From NCBI GenBank assembly GCA_032191485.1, contig JAVDOI010000020.1, forward strand, positions 4,185,926 to 4,249,925: a stretch of DNA of 64,000 nucleotides. Reading direction: 5' to 3'. Position numbers and translations under genes: made by a program. The DNA is from Leptoclinus maculatus (lineage: Eukaryota; Chordata; Actinopteri; Perciformes; Stichaeidae). Within the stretch, counting starts at the first letter, position 1, and every line of letters begins with the position of its first letter. Below are positions 36,501 to 47,860 of this stretch, in pieces. The notes beneath the pieces were generated by a model. The model did not search any database, had not been told where the DNA came from, and saw only the letters and a program-made list of their open reading frames with translations.

Positions 36501-37701
36501 ACACACACCCTCCCTTGTCTCCTCTCGCCGGCTGCACCTGTGTGCCCGGCTTTGGTCCGGACACGGCTCGGGTTGCCGCTGTGGAATCTGGGAAATGTTC
36601 GAGCTGTCCGATACGCCGCCCAGAGCAGGTACAACTGCAGACGACATACAGATGGACAAGGAAAAAAAAGACAGGAACAAACACGGCGCCCACAGTAAAA
36701 GCCTCCAGGAGGCCATTGCTGGCTTTTAAATCTCTTGCATTTTTGTGTGTTTTTGTTTTGGTAATTTATTGGAAATTCGTTACGTAAGATTTTTAAAGTT
36801 TATACGTGGACAACTGCATTGAAAGGGTGGGAGAGAGTGGAGGGTGAGAAGCAGGAGGTGTAAGAGGTCGGGGGGGTCAGGCAGACTGACACTTGAGTCT
36901 TCTCGGCTCAGCTCGGGGGTCGCGGCGGGGCGACGCTTGGGTTGAGAAAATGATGTTTCTTCCCTCATAAAAGAGCTGCGCAGAAGAAAAGAAAGGAAAG
37001 CCCCCCCCCCCCCCCCAACTCTTCTTCCTCCTCCTCCTCTTTCTCCTCTTCTTCCCTCCTCAGTGTCACCTCTGGCCCCCTCCAACCCCCCACGCCATGT
37101 TTCAAAGTGTGGCCACATGAATGGCTCTATTGTTAACGGCTGAGAAAAAGGGAGAGAGGGAGGGAGGGAGGGAGGGAGAGAGTGGACAGACAAAAAGAGA
37201 TGAGGGAGAGTAGCAGAGAAAAAAGCAGACCCTCAGAGATAGAGAGTCTCTCTCACAGCAAAATGTGGCATAAAAGAATGAAAAGAATAAAGGGAAAAAC
37301 ATATATATGTCTGCTCAGGGCTGTTGATTTATTTAGACCTTATTAGACGTCACAGACGAACTCCATAAAGCAGTTTATTAGTTCACCTCACTTCACTTGT
37401 CCTTCCTCTCTTCTGCACTGGAAGCATCTCAGCGTGTCCGACTGCGAGATTCACAACCCTCGCAAACTGTCCTGCACGTTCAGACTGGACTTTAAAGGGT
37501 GATTAAATACATCCCAAACGGCATGTGAGTGATTGTACTGTATGTCACCATACTTTTTTGTTTGTTTGTTGACACTGAGTGGCGTCACACAGAGGACAGG
37601 GAAAGTGTGAATTCTGAGATAAATACACACCTTTTTTTTTTTCTTGCTCTACCCCATGATTAGATTGGGACAAGGTGTCCCTACCCCATCCTGTTTACAG
37701 T

Positions 37702-37702
<1 letters not shown>

Positions 37703-37789
<87 letters not shown>
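37703..37789. repeat. (CA)n microsatellite
   Basis: About 43 CA units, followed after 11 bases by another short CA run. Confidence 0.97.
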
Positions 37790-37791
<2 letters not shown>

Positions 37792-38230
37792 TCATTCACT
37801 CTCACACACACACACACACAAGGTTAACCTGGGCTAACTCAGCAAATCTGACACTCTGAACATGGAGCCTATCAGAAAATTGAGTTCTGTCGCAGGAATG
37901 TGCTGGAATTCAGTTTCCTTCTTCCTCTCTTCTTTCTTTCTCGAGCCTTCTCATTCGTTTCCTTTCTGCTTGTTCAGCACATTTCTCTGTTGTGTCGATA
38001 TCGATGCCAGTATCACAAATGCCTTGGCGAGTGAGCAAGTCTGTGCACCGAACTGATATCACATCATTTATCAGCTCATTTATCAGCTCACAGGAACAAC
38101 ACTTGTCAATCACTACCCGATCCGTATCCCGCCCGATCGCTACTGCACATGTGCAAACTAGTACTACACACCTGTGGTTAAACACTCTCGTGCTCTCTGT
38201 TCTTCCCTGATAATGCTACATTGTGAACAA

Positions 38231-38291
38231 CGTTAACGTTAGCTGTTATAGCAGCACAGTCCTGTAACAGAGCTAACGGCTAACGTTAACG
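38231..38291. repeat. 13-bp perfect inverted repeat
   Basis: CGTTAACGTTAGC (38231-38243) is matched by GCTAACGTTAACG (38279-38291) across 35 bases. Each arm itself contains the palindromes GTTAAC and AACGTT. It may be an end fragment of a fish DNA element. Confidence 0.8.
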
Positions 38292-38677
38292 GAGGTCGCA
38301 ATGAGTTACATGATGATATGTTCAAGCTCTCTTCAGTAAAAATGAGGTTGAAGGTAAATTATAACTTTATCATGATGTGTTCAAGTGTTATCGTGTCAAA
38401 AATACATTTGGTCAGAACCTTGAATAAATACAGTTGTTTGAAGGAGATGTTTTCACAGCGATATAAAGTAGATCTTAAAGAGGGAATTATGACCTGTATG
38501 GAAGCACCGGCATGGGATTAGTAATCGGTATCGGCCGATAAACAAATTCAGGAATCTAAATTGGAACCTCTCTATTTCTTTGTGGCTGCTACATACCTTG
38601 CCTGACATGTTCAATATCTTTTTTTCAAGCACTGCACCTGCCCGGTGGCATTTTAGCTCAACACTCACACCATCCTC

Positions 38678-38681
<4 letters not shown>

Positions 38682-38741
<60 letters not shown>
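38682..38741. repeat. (TG)n microsatellite
   Basis: About 30 TG units; a second TG array of similar size lies at 38979-39028. Confidence 0.97.
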
Positions 38742-38742
<1 letters not shown>

Positions 38743-38974
38743 GTGCTCTGCCATTCTGCAATGCAGCTCGACTGTGACTCAGGGTACCTTCAGATACACT
38801 CATAGAATGCGTCATGCAGGAAGCAAAAGGTGCCTGTTTTTATAAGAGTGTGTGTGTGTGTCAGTGGGTTTCAGCGTTCATGTTTAGGGAAAACTAAACC
38901 TGTGTGTTTAGACGTGGGTGGATGTGTTTGGGCAAACCTTTTGTGTTTAGCAGGAGGGCATTTGTATGGGCCTG

Positions 38975-39029
<55 letters not shown>

Positions 39030-39822
39030 AATAGATTTTTCTGTTTAGGCTGTGCTGCAGACGCCTCAGGAACCTCCGACATGTTTACAGTTCATACTTT
39101 ATAAATGGCGCGAGAGCACGGGCTCGCCTGTCTGAAGCCAACAGGAGGGTGAAATATGTGTGCATGTGTTGAGTGAAGCTGAGTGCCTAGCTCTCCAGTC
39201 GAAGTATTGCCTGATAACCCCGAGTGACCTGGGTAATGAGAAGTGGAACAGTGGCTTCCCAGCAGGCCTCTGGGCCCGCCTCAGCTAAAGCTCCTCCGCC
39301 GTTCAGTCTGCTTTCTCAAGTTCCCCTCCGGTGTACACCGCCAGCCAAACACACCAACAGATAAAGCTTTACATCTCAATTTACTGCAGGTTTAAGGCTA
39401 TTAGCTGCCAGTGCTAAGAGGTAGACGTAGCCTGCATGGAAAAGGGAGGATGTGGTCGGAAAGATGCAGGTACAACAAATGAGACTCATAAAATCCCTCC
39501 GTCTCTTCCTACTGGAGCTCTAATAATGAGTCCTGTATGACCCGATATTCCCCGTTAGCACATAATGTTGCTTTTACGAAGCAAGTGTGTCGTACAGCAG
39601 CGCTAACCAAAAACCTGCATGACCAGGAGGGAAACTGTGGAGCCAAAAGTTGAATGTGGGAACAAAAACAAAGATGATCTGATAGGTGCAAGGCCATCAA
39701 GCTTCAGGTCAGCAAGATTTATTCGGACGGCAAAATTGATCTCATCTTGCTCTCATGTTCACTGTCAGTATTTTTGCGTGAGAGCGTTGTGTCTTTCATG
39801 GTCGTTTGGGCAAAGTGCACGT

Positions 39823-40154
39823 TTAAAGGGGCATTCCACCGACAGCCCGTGCAAACAGTTTCATGTTTTTTGTGGCTCTGAAGGGAGGCTTCTAAAGTCT
39901 GAGGAAATAACACTGCTGATGTCATAGTGATGTCGTCAGCTAACAGGGTTTGGGCTCGGAGACCTCGCTATTTTAATGGAAAGCCTGTGAAAAAACTGGG
40001 GGATTTTTTACAGATTTAGCAGGCAGTGAGGGTCTGACAAAAATGCTGTAAAAGTTGCACTATGGGAAACGGAGGATCAGTCAAAAATCAGTCTGTTGCA
40101 AGTCCCTCGACTTTATAAAAAGGGCAATATTACATTTCTGGAGTGCTTCTTTAA
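39823..40154. mobile_element. TTAA-flanked inverted-repeat element (MITE-like), copy 2
   Basis: The left end is TTAA AGGGGCATTCCA and the right end is TGGAGTGCTTCT TTAA, so a perfect TTAA target duplication brackets about 324 bases with imperfect 12-base inverted termini. The ends match those of the copy at 3543-3801. There is no transposase ORF, so it would depend on an enzyme made elsewhere. Confidence 0.65.
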
Positions 40155-42150
40155 TTTGCACAAGTTGGTGTAACTAATGAGAAACGTGCAAAGGAAGTTG
40201 ATGTTTTTCCAGCTGAAATTATAACAGTAAAAATCAACTTAGCCTCTTTGTTTGCCGCCTATTTTTTCCATTCGTTAATTGGTAACTAATGAAAGACTTT
40301 ATGCTTTCAAGTGGAAGCCAGAAAGAAAAATAAATCACTGATTTAGCCCATTTGGACAAATGAAAGTCTTAATTTGTCGCTAATGTGACATTAATAGGAT
40401 TTATTTAGTCTTTTTTAACAGTTAAGTTGGGCAACTCTGTGCGCTCATGCCTTGTGATCCTGCGTTGTTTATTTTTTAATGGTCAAACAGTTGTCTGACA
40501 GCGGAACAGAGAGAATAGCTAAGCCGGTTTGAGTGCTGTGACTCCCAAGTGTTCATGTGGATTTGTTGGAAACAGAAAATGGGCTTCTTAACATTGAAGG
40601 CATTTGCTTCCTCCCACTTGAACATCAAAGTGTCACTTAACATTCTGTGTGGGGGAATAAATCAAAAAACAGCAAATCTCCTCCTTTTCATCTTCTACTT
40701 CTGTAAACACTTTCCTTCTTTCTGCCGGTGGTGACGTTTATCTTAACCTGAGATAAAGTCATGATGGGTGCTGCATAGACGAGGACTACTTTCTGATTCC
40801 CCACTCTTAGCCATGCGTGAAGCGTTAAAGTCATCGCAGGCCTCGGGGGCTAAGTTGATAACTCGTAGTATTTGGCCTTATCAGCCAGAGATGGCCCTGC
40901 GCTGTGAGGGGAATGACAGACGCTGAGTCATTTGTTGAGCTTATGTCCCTCTGACTGCTGTGTTTCGTGTTCTCTGCTCGACCTCTGAAAGCTGTGCGGC
41001 CACAGCGAGCACGCCAGCCGCCATACTTCCAAAAAAAAAAAGAAACATTTCAATTTCCATGTGAAATATATTCCTCAAAACCTGCTGCGGCGTTTACCCC
41101 AAGCAAGTCCTTTTAAGATCATTAAGACCGTCAAAGCTGTCGACTAAACTGAAAGCCACGGTGAAATTCTAATGATGATGATGATAAACGATTTTCAAGC
41201 GTGTTTTTTTTGTTGCATTGGAATCGGTTTAGGCTGCAGGTTCCTCCACAGATAGCAGGTGTCAAATCGTCAGTTCGGCCATAAACAAACAGGCTGCACA
41301 TTATTCATATCAGACGCGGATGACAGACATCAAAACAGCTAATTAGCAAACTAATTAACTGTACATACCTGAGATTTGGCAGCTCGGTTCAGTTGTCTTC
41401 CTCTGTGGACATGCTTCAGTTCTCATTTCCAAATACAAGGGCTGAAAAACACGAAAATTAGTTCTGCCAGAAAGAAAAAAGTTTTGGTTGTTTACGATGT
41501 TTCCCTTTCATTTCCCATGCACACACTCAACATGAGTCATTGCGAGACTTTTTGTTGACTTTACCTCACATTTGTTTGCAGTATGTTTTTGTTTTGAATT
41601 CTATCTTGTCTCAAGTAGACGCGAGGCTCTTATTTGGATGGAAATATTGCCCCCGTTCCTCCACTTGTTAGCGCCTGTAGTTTTGCTTTTGCATACATTT
41701 GACTACTTCAGAGATGTTTTTGTGTGATCAAAATCTACATCTGAGACTTAACCGATACTTAACTGAAGGTAATTTCTGCTGGGCACAAATGTTGTGGTGA
41801 GTAGGAATAAAAAGCATAATTGAATGGGGGCTTATTTTCCCCAAGTGGATCGTCAGCTGGTGGTTATATTTCCTCAGTTTTTCTCCACCACTTCGCGGGG
41901 CCAACCGAGGATTGCGTGCGATTGTGTGGTCCAAATGTATTTGTGCGGTTGATTGCGCTGCAGTTCCTCTGTAAAGCCACCTGTTCCCAGTGAAGGAGAG
42001 TAAATAAGAGTAGGAGGAATGAGAGCGTTGAAGGACCCATCTGTTGCTCATTCAGCAGCAAGGACAGGTGTCTCTGAACTGGTTTCTACTGCAGGAAGCA
42101 AAAGGCTGTCATTAATCTTTCTCTTCCTCTTTCCTCCTTCCTTCTTCCAG

Positions 42151-42440
42151 GTTCAGGGACGATAAGGGCTACGTTCTGTACCCTCAGATCGGGGAACGGC
42201 TGGACCTCATCTGCCCCCCGCTGGACACGGCCAGGTCCACGCCCGAGTACGAGTTCTACAAGCTCTACCTGGTGTCGTTGCGGGAGCAGGCGGACCGCTG
42301 CGAGGTGACCGGCCCGCCCAACATCGTGCTGACCTGCGACGAGCCCACCCGCGAACGCCGCTTCACCATCAAGTTCCAGGAGTTCTCGCCCAACCTCTGG
42401 GGCCACGAGTTCAAGAGCATGCACGACTACTTCATCATCG
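42151..42440 (+). CDS. efnb3: Ephrin-B3-like, exon 2 (Eph receptor-binding domain)
   Basis: This 290-base exon follows a strong polypyrimidine tract and CAG (42148-42150). Its first base completes Arg50, and it ends with one base of codon 147 before a perfect GTGAGT donor (42441), the phase expected in ephrin genes. Residues 50-146 form most of the extracellular cupredoxin-like Eph-binding domain: YVLYPQIGERLDLICP (57-72), YEFYKLYLV (83-91), C100, LTC112 and FTIKFQEFSPNLWGHEF (121-137), the last being the receptor-contacting loop. Three of the four conserved cysteines are visible (71, 100, 112); the fourth is expected in exon 3. NLWGHEF, DRLDL-like GERLDL and NIVLTC favour ephrin-B3 over B1 and B2, where NxxGLEF is usual. 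No NxS/T glycosylation sequon is present in residues 1-146. Codon third positions are strongly G/C. Subtype is inferred from motif recall and not from an alignment. Confidence 0.93.
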
Positions 42441-42480
42441 GTGAGTCGAGGAAGCAGAACCGGAGATTAGGGGGCGGACT

Positions 42481-42513
<33 letters not shown>

Positions 42514-42901
42514 GGGGCTTGTTATGATTGCATGGCTGATTTCTGATTGTGTCTCAATGTGTTTGTTTATTCCAGTGATGATGATGGTGAGGATTGGGTG
42601 GGTGTGTTTAGAGTAATTTGGTTTGAGAATTATGTGTGATCCGGCCCTCGGGTGGAGACGGTACACGACTTACACTGCAAAAAATGACCAGATGAGTTTT
42701 CAGGAGATTTTAGGGTCTTATTTTTTTTATTTTAAAAAGCTTTCATTCATTTAACTTGTTTGACCTCAAACAAACTTCAGGTCTCTCAAGTTCTATTGTT
42801 CATCTTTTGCAGCGTGTCCCTGGATGTGTCCTTCAATGCAACTTGTGTGGGATTTTGTGTTTAGTGAAGTAAGGTTACATTTGTTCTTCAGCGTCGTTTC
42901 T

Positions 42902-42934
<33 letters not shown>

Positions 42935-43853
42935 TGTCATTGCTTTGTCCTGCTCTGATGCTGTGCCGGCCTCAGGCCTGTTTATTGTTACTGCCAGCCT
43001 TGCAGTGACCGCAAATGGAGAAGCGCAGTTTGTTTTGGTTTACTCCGAGGGTTTGTTTGGACTTATGGCCGCGTGAAGACCCGATGAGGTCATCGTGGCG
43101 AGCCAGAGCCAAGGGCTTGTATCGGACGGAGCAATCTGCGAGTAAAGGTCGCGTCAACCGAAACCTGTGGGTTTGTTTTTAAATACAGCACCAGAGCCAA
43201 GAGCGTTCAGCCCTCACAATTGGAGCAATGCACACAAAAACACGCACTCATGTGCATGCATACACACACACACACACTCTCGCACGCCCACAAGTTTCCA
43301 ATACAAACACAAGCACTGTAAAAAATGAAAAAAAACACCCCAGGAGTGAGAGAGAGTGAGCATCATAGACAAAGAGAGAGAGAGAGACCCTGTTTGATTC
43401 CCATAGCTCTCCTCCCACGCACCTGCAAGCTCTATTCTACTCAGGTGTGCAAATGCTCTTTTCTCTACTTTTCATCTGCGGGTAGAACCCCCCCCCCCAA
43501 AAAAAACAACAACAACAACCCTAAAATCGTTGGAAGGAGAGTAGAGCCAGGAGGAGCAGGAAGCTGGGACAGAGATGGAGAGACAGGCCGAGATACAGTA
43601 GAGAGATGGAAAGAGACAAAGAGAATATAAGATCTCTCGAAGTCTGTGAAGTCCCTCGTGCCTCTTTGTGTTCTATATTTGTTCACCGGTTTCAGGTGCG
43701 CTCGTTTTTTCCCGCTATCGGTCCTCATACCCGGCGTGTTTGTGGAGAGAGGCGAGGCACTGTGCATATCTCTCCTGCATCATTATCAACATATACGTAT
43801 TTCTCTTAGATTAGATTAGAGCAGGTGAGATATGCGTGCAGTAAACGGTGTGT

Positions 43854-43892
<39 letters not shown>

Positions 43893-44372
43893 GGTGCCCT
43901 GCATGTGCGCCCAGGGACCCAATGATACAGGAATTTTGGCTCGATAAGTAGGGAGGGAAATTAATGCAATCTGATACCTGCTGATACCCGATTCAATGAC
44001 TGACAGATGTTGAACAGCCACGTCAAATATGGCTGCTCTTACAGGATTCATAAAACTGACACACTAATGGCTAAATTAAACTATCCAGTCGTTTAAAATA
44101 TTTTTATGTGCAAGAACACATGTTAAAAGATTGGGCTTTAGTGTGTCTTTATGTCGGTGTTGGGACATTATCCCAGTGTGCGAGTACTTACCTCAAGTTG
44201 CTTTATGGTGTGCTAATGTGGATATTCATCATATAGACATCAGATATCATTTTATGGCATTGGTGCTCTATTATACTGTCTTTTTTAAAGTTCATTATGC
44301 TCTCATGTGTATAATAGTTCACAAAAAGTCTCACTTTTCTTGAGTTGCAGCCGTGTTGCATTACGTATGGAC

Positions 44373-45052
44373 TTAAAGCTACAGCTGGTAACTTTAGTAA
44401 AAACTACTTTTTATCATAACTGTCACTATATCCTGACAGTAGTGCATGAGACAGATAATATGTGTAAAAACCAAGTTCCTCTGCCTCCTTTTAGTGCTCC
44501 GAAAGGAGTTTGCAAGATTCTAAGGCGTCCCAAGGAAAACAACCAATCAGAGCCGAGAAGTCTGTGAAGCAGCTCGTGAACTCCGGTCAAACTGTCAAAC
44601 TAGGCAGGCATCAATATGAATCAGGATTCCGTCACCGCATTACGTTTATCTCGCCTCAAATGTTTTCAGAAACATGTTTGACTGTTTAGCTGTAAAACCG
44701 GTGGCGCGGTGCTTGGTTTTTCAACATGGCAGCCGGGTCACAAACTTTTTATTTTCATCTTACAGCTAAACATCACACTAAAGATATGTTTCTGAAAACA
44801 TCTGAGGCGCGAAATAGGCAACACAATAACAGCATCTTGAGTCATATTCATCAGTTTGATCGGAGTTCACAAGCAGGGATTGAGAGCTACGTTAGAGACT
44901 TCTCGACTCTGATTGGTTGGTTTCTTTGGGGGGGCGTGGTGAAATCTTGCGCCGGTCAATAGGAGCACTAAAAGGATAAAGTTAATTTCAATAAAGAAAA
45001 ATAAATAAATCAGCAACATACTTCTTATATCAACAACGCTCTGTTGCTTTAA
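44373..45052. mobile_element. Foldback TTAA element, 672 bp
   Basis: TTAA at 44373-44376 and at 45049-45052 bracket 672 bases whose ends are inverted (AGCTACAG versus CTGTTGCT). The two halves pair over much of their length: CAACCAATCAGAG (about 44540) matches CTCTGATTGGTTG (about 44910), and GTTTTCAGAAACAT (about 44661) matches ATGTTTCTGAAAAC (about 44787). No transposase is encoded. The TTAA duplications suggest a Kolobok- or piggyBac-type enzyme in trans. Transcripts across it would fold into a long imperfect hairpin. Confidence 0.7.
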
Positions 45053-45435
45053 GGGACCGCCCCTGTGTGTTTCCAACTTTTGCATTCAGTAAGAACTCAA
45101 AAGTTACCAGGGTTCAGATTTGTCACACACCACTGCTCATCGTGCCCAAAGCCAGTGCGAACTGGAGAACTTCCATCAGTTGTTTGTTTTTTTTCAACAT
45201 CTGTCTTAAACTTGAATTTAATGACATTGCAGTAAAGTAAACAGTCATAAAACCCGTCTCAGACGCACGGAAATGTGCCAAATGTGGCCCACAGTCTCTA
45301 TTTTGCACACCTCCCTTCTGTGCTGCCACCCGGCAACTGGAGTGTCCAGAGATAGAAACACCTTTATCTTCACACACAGACCAGACTGATCGATTGACAG
45401 CTCCAGCCCGATCAATGGTGGCTGCAACGCAAGGT

Positions 45436-45630
<195 letters not shown>

Positions 45631-46691
45631 CAGGGTACTCACACATTTGAAGAGAGGGAGAGTGGGACAGGTGAGGAGCCGCTGGAGTAGCTGATCACAG
45701 GGAGCATTTGGTGCTGATAACTTATTGATAACGTCAGCAGATAGCTCGTGTGCAGTGTGTCTGTGCTGGTAATGAAGAATTGCATGCAGTCTCTCACCAG
45801 AGCTTCTGCGTACTTAATGAGGCTGCGAGATAATTGATAATCTGCTGCTCATTTGGAGCCACATGGCTGCAGTGGCTTAATAGGGGGGAGATCCCGTGCA
45901 TGCTGAACTCACGGTGGACTGGCTTCAGTTACAGTGGATGTATGTTTGTGCATGTGTGCGAGGGCACCGATGTGTGCGCAAGCCTCAGGGAAATCGTGTT
46001 TTAATTAACCTATAGCATAACGTGATTTAATTTGCACGCTGCAGCAGACCATGGCGGCACACGTGGAAAGAGTGCTTGTGGTGATGCTGTGGCGGAACAG
46101 CAGGAGGGGGAAAAAAAAGGGCAGTGGAGGTTAATTTCAAAGTTAAACCCATTACAGATCACCGGTAACTTGCTTAAAGTCCACCGGGTAATCCGTTTCC
46201 TCCGCGGTTGGCTACCGGGATGCGTGGTGAACGATACTTGAAATCCCCTCGAGGGTTTGATTCCCAATTTGTGTCGACACCATCAACACGTGGCACCGTT
46301 TGATCACTTCGAGAGGAAATCGTGCAAGCGGTCCGGGGGAAAAGAAATCCAAAGTTTCCTTTGTTTTTGCAGTCACTAATGCATCACAGATGCCAATGTT
46401 TTGTAATCAGATTACTCGAATCCCATTAAATGTAATTCTTTACTTCTGCATCCCGCGGAGAGGAGCGAAAGAGTGGGGGAATTGATTAGTTCTACTCGTT
46501 GATTGATGTTTTCATTCATAACGCGAGGTCAGAGTTTATGTAAACCCATTTCTCTGTCACACTCTCCCATCTCGCCCCCCAACTCTCTCTCTCACTCTCG
46601 CTCTCCGACTGGTTATTATGTGTCTCCCTCAGTCTCTTCCACCCTTTTAGATTCTCCTCTCTCCTCCTTTCTTTCACCATTCAAATCCCAC

Positions 46692-46738
<47 letters not shown>

Positions 46739-47077
46739 ACATGCTCAGTACATCAGCCCAAAACCTCAGATCAAGCCTTTCACTGCTTTTAATGAATCCT
46801 TTGAAAGCAGGCGCCAGGGCCTTGTGAAACACACACTGCTTGTATGCATGCACACACACATTCACAATCAGAGTGTGGTCTTGATGACGTGTTTTCTTAA
46901 TTAGAACGGCGTCTCCATGCAGCTGATCTGCAACTTAAAGGACAGCTACACATGGGGAGAATAGAGGAGTTGTTGTTGAAACTGGTCCAGGATCAGCAGA
47001 TTTGTAAAGGGTGTAAATAGTATTGCACAGTGGCGGCTGGTCCATAGAGGGCGCTAGGGCGCCGCCCCCCCTAGAGC

Positions 47078-47150
47078 TACAAAAAATAAAAATAAAAATA
47101 AAAATAAAAATATAAATAAAAATAAAATTTAAAATAAAAATAAACTATAC
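47078..47150 (+). repeat. (AAAAT)n tract inside the hAT element
   Basis: About a dozen imperfect AAAAT/AAAATA units follow the left terminal region. It is A-rich on the plus strand and resembles a decayed pentanucleotide microsatellite. Confidence 0.8.
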
Positions 47151-47711
47151 AAATTGTCAATATTTGTGTTTTTGAAACATGGAATCACCCAGTAATATGT
47201 GTAAAATATGATATCTGCGATAAATATATGCTTTTCCTGCTTGTCCTCTCTGCCTGTCTGCTCTTCCTCTCTGTGTGTGCACGTCTCAGCTGGCTGGGGC
47301 GCTGGAAAAACTGCCCCAAAGAGGCGGGTCTATAAAGCAGTTTAGCCAATGCTGAGTAAAGATATAAATGAGTGACATACAATTCAGCCAATCAGCGTCC
47401 TCAAATAGATTCAGCTTGGGGCAGTTTTTTTCCTGCCCCAAGCTGCGCGTTCTCGTCAGGAGAAGTCTCTACAGGAGAGCGCCAGCGCGAGCACTACTCC
47501 TCCAAGACCCGTTTGAGAGGAGAACTGAGAGGAGAAACTACTGAAAGAGCTGATCCCAGATCAGCCTGACCTCACAATCAGACAGCAGACTAGCAGGAAA
47601 GAGAAGCAGTACATGAAGCTTCTCTACTAGCTGTACACCAGACAGGTTTGACTAGCTGGATGACGTCATGATAATAACTTATTTATCTTTTTAAAACAAC
47701 GGGGACAGAAT

Positions 47712-47860
47712 ATGACATATATATTATTATATTATACAGAATATTATATGATATATATATTATTATATTATACAGAATATTATATGATATATATATATAT
47801 ATATTATTATATTATACAGAATATTATTATATGTTATATATATTATATTATACTGAACTC
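47712..47860. repeat. AT-rich tandem array inside the hAT element
   Basis: The unit contains ATTATACAGA, occurring at 47731, 47767 and 47811 with a variant (ATTATACTGA) at 47847. Spacing is 36, 44 and 36 bases; the 8-base difference is extra ATAT dinucleotides. The units are nearly identical, suggesting recent amplification. Confidence 0.85.

Larger units (their letters stand above)
33541..42150 (+). other. Ephrin-B intron 1, last part with acceptor
   Basis: Non-coding up to the acceptor. It has CA/TG arrays at 37703-37789, 38682-38741 and 38979-39028, a pyrimidine-rich stretch at 36190-36460, a (GGGA)n-like run at 37148-37180, an inverted repeat at 38231-38291 and a TTAA-flanked element at 39823-40154. 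Relatively simple-repeat-free blocks at 34620-34870 and 40200-40420 look like possible conserved non-coding DNA. It ends in a long polypyrimidine tract (42117-42148) and AG at 42149-42150. Confidence 0.65.

Noticed and set aside
42086..42424. 112-codon minus-strand ORF
   Set aside because: It is the antisense shadow of ephrin exon 2, open because of the exon's high G/C third positions.
44726..44962. 78-codon ORF
   Set aside because: It lies inside the foldback TTAA element and reads through its inverted arm.
46235..46270. tRNA T-arm-like GAGGGTTTGATTCCC
   Set aside because: No upstream A-box, acceptor stem or anticodon arm could be folded around it.
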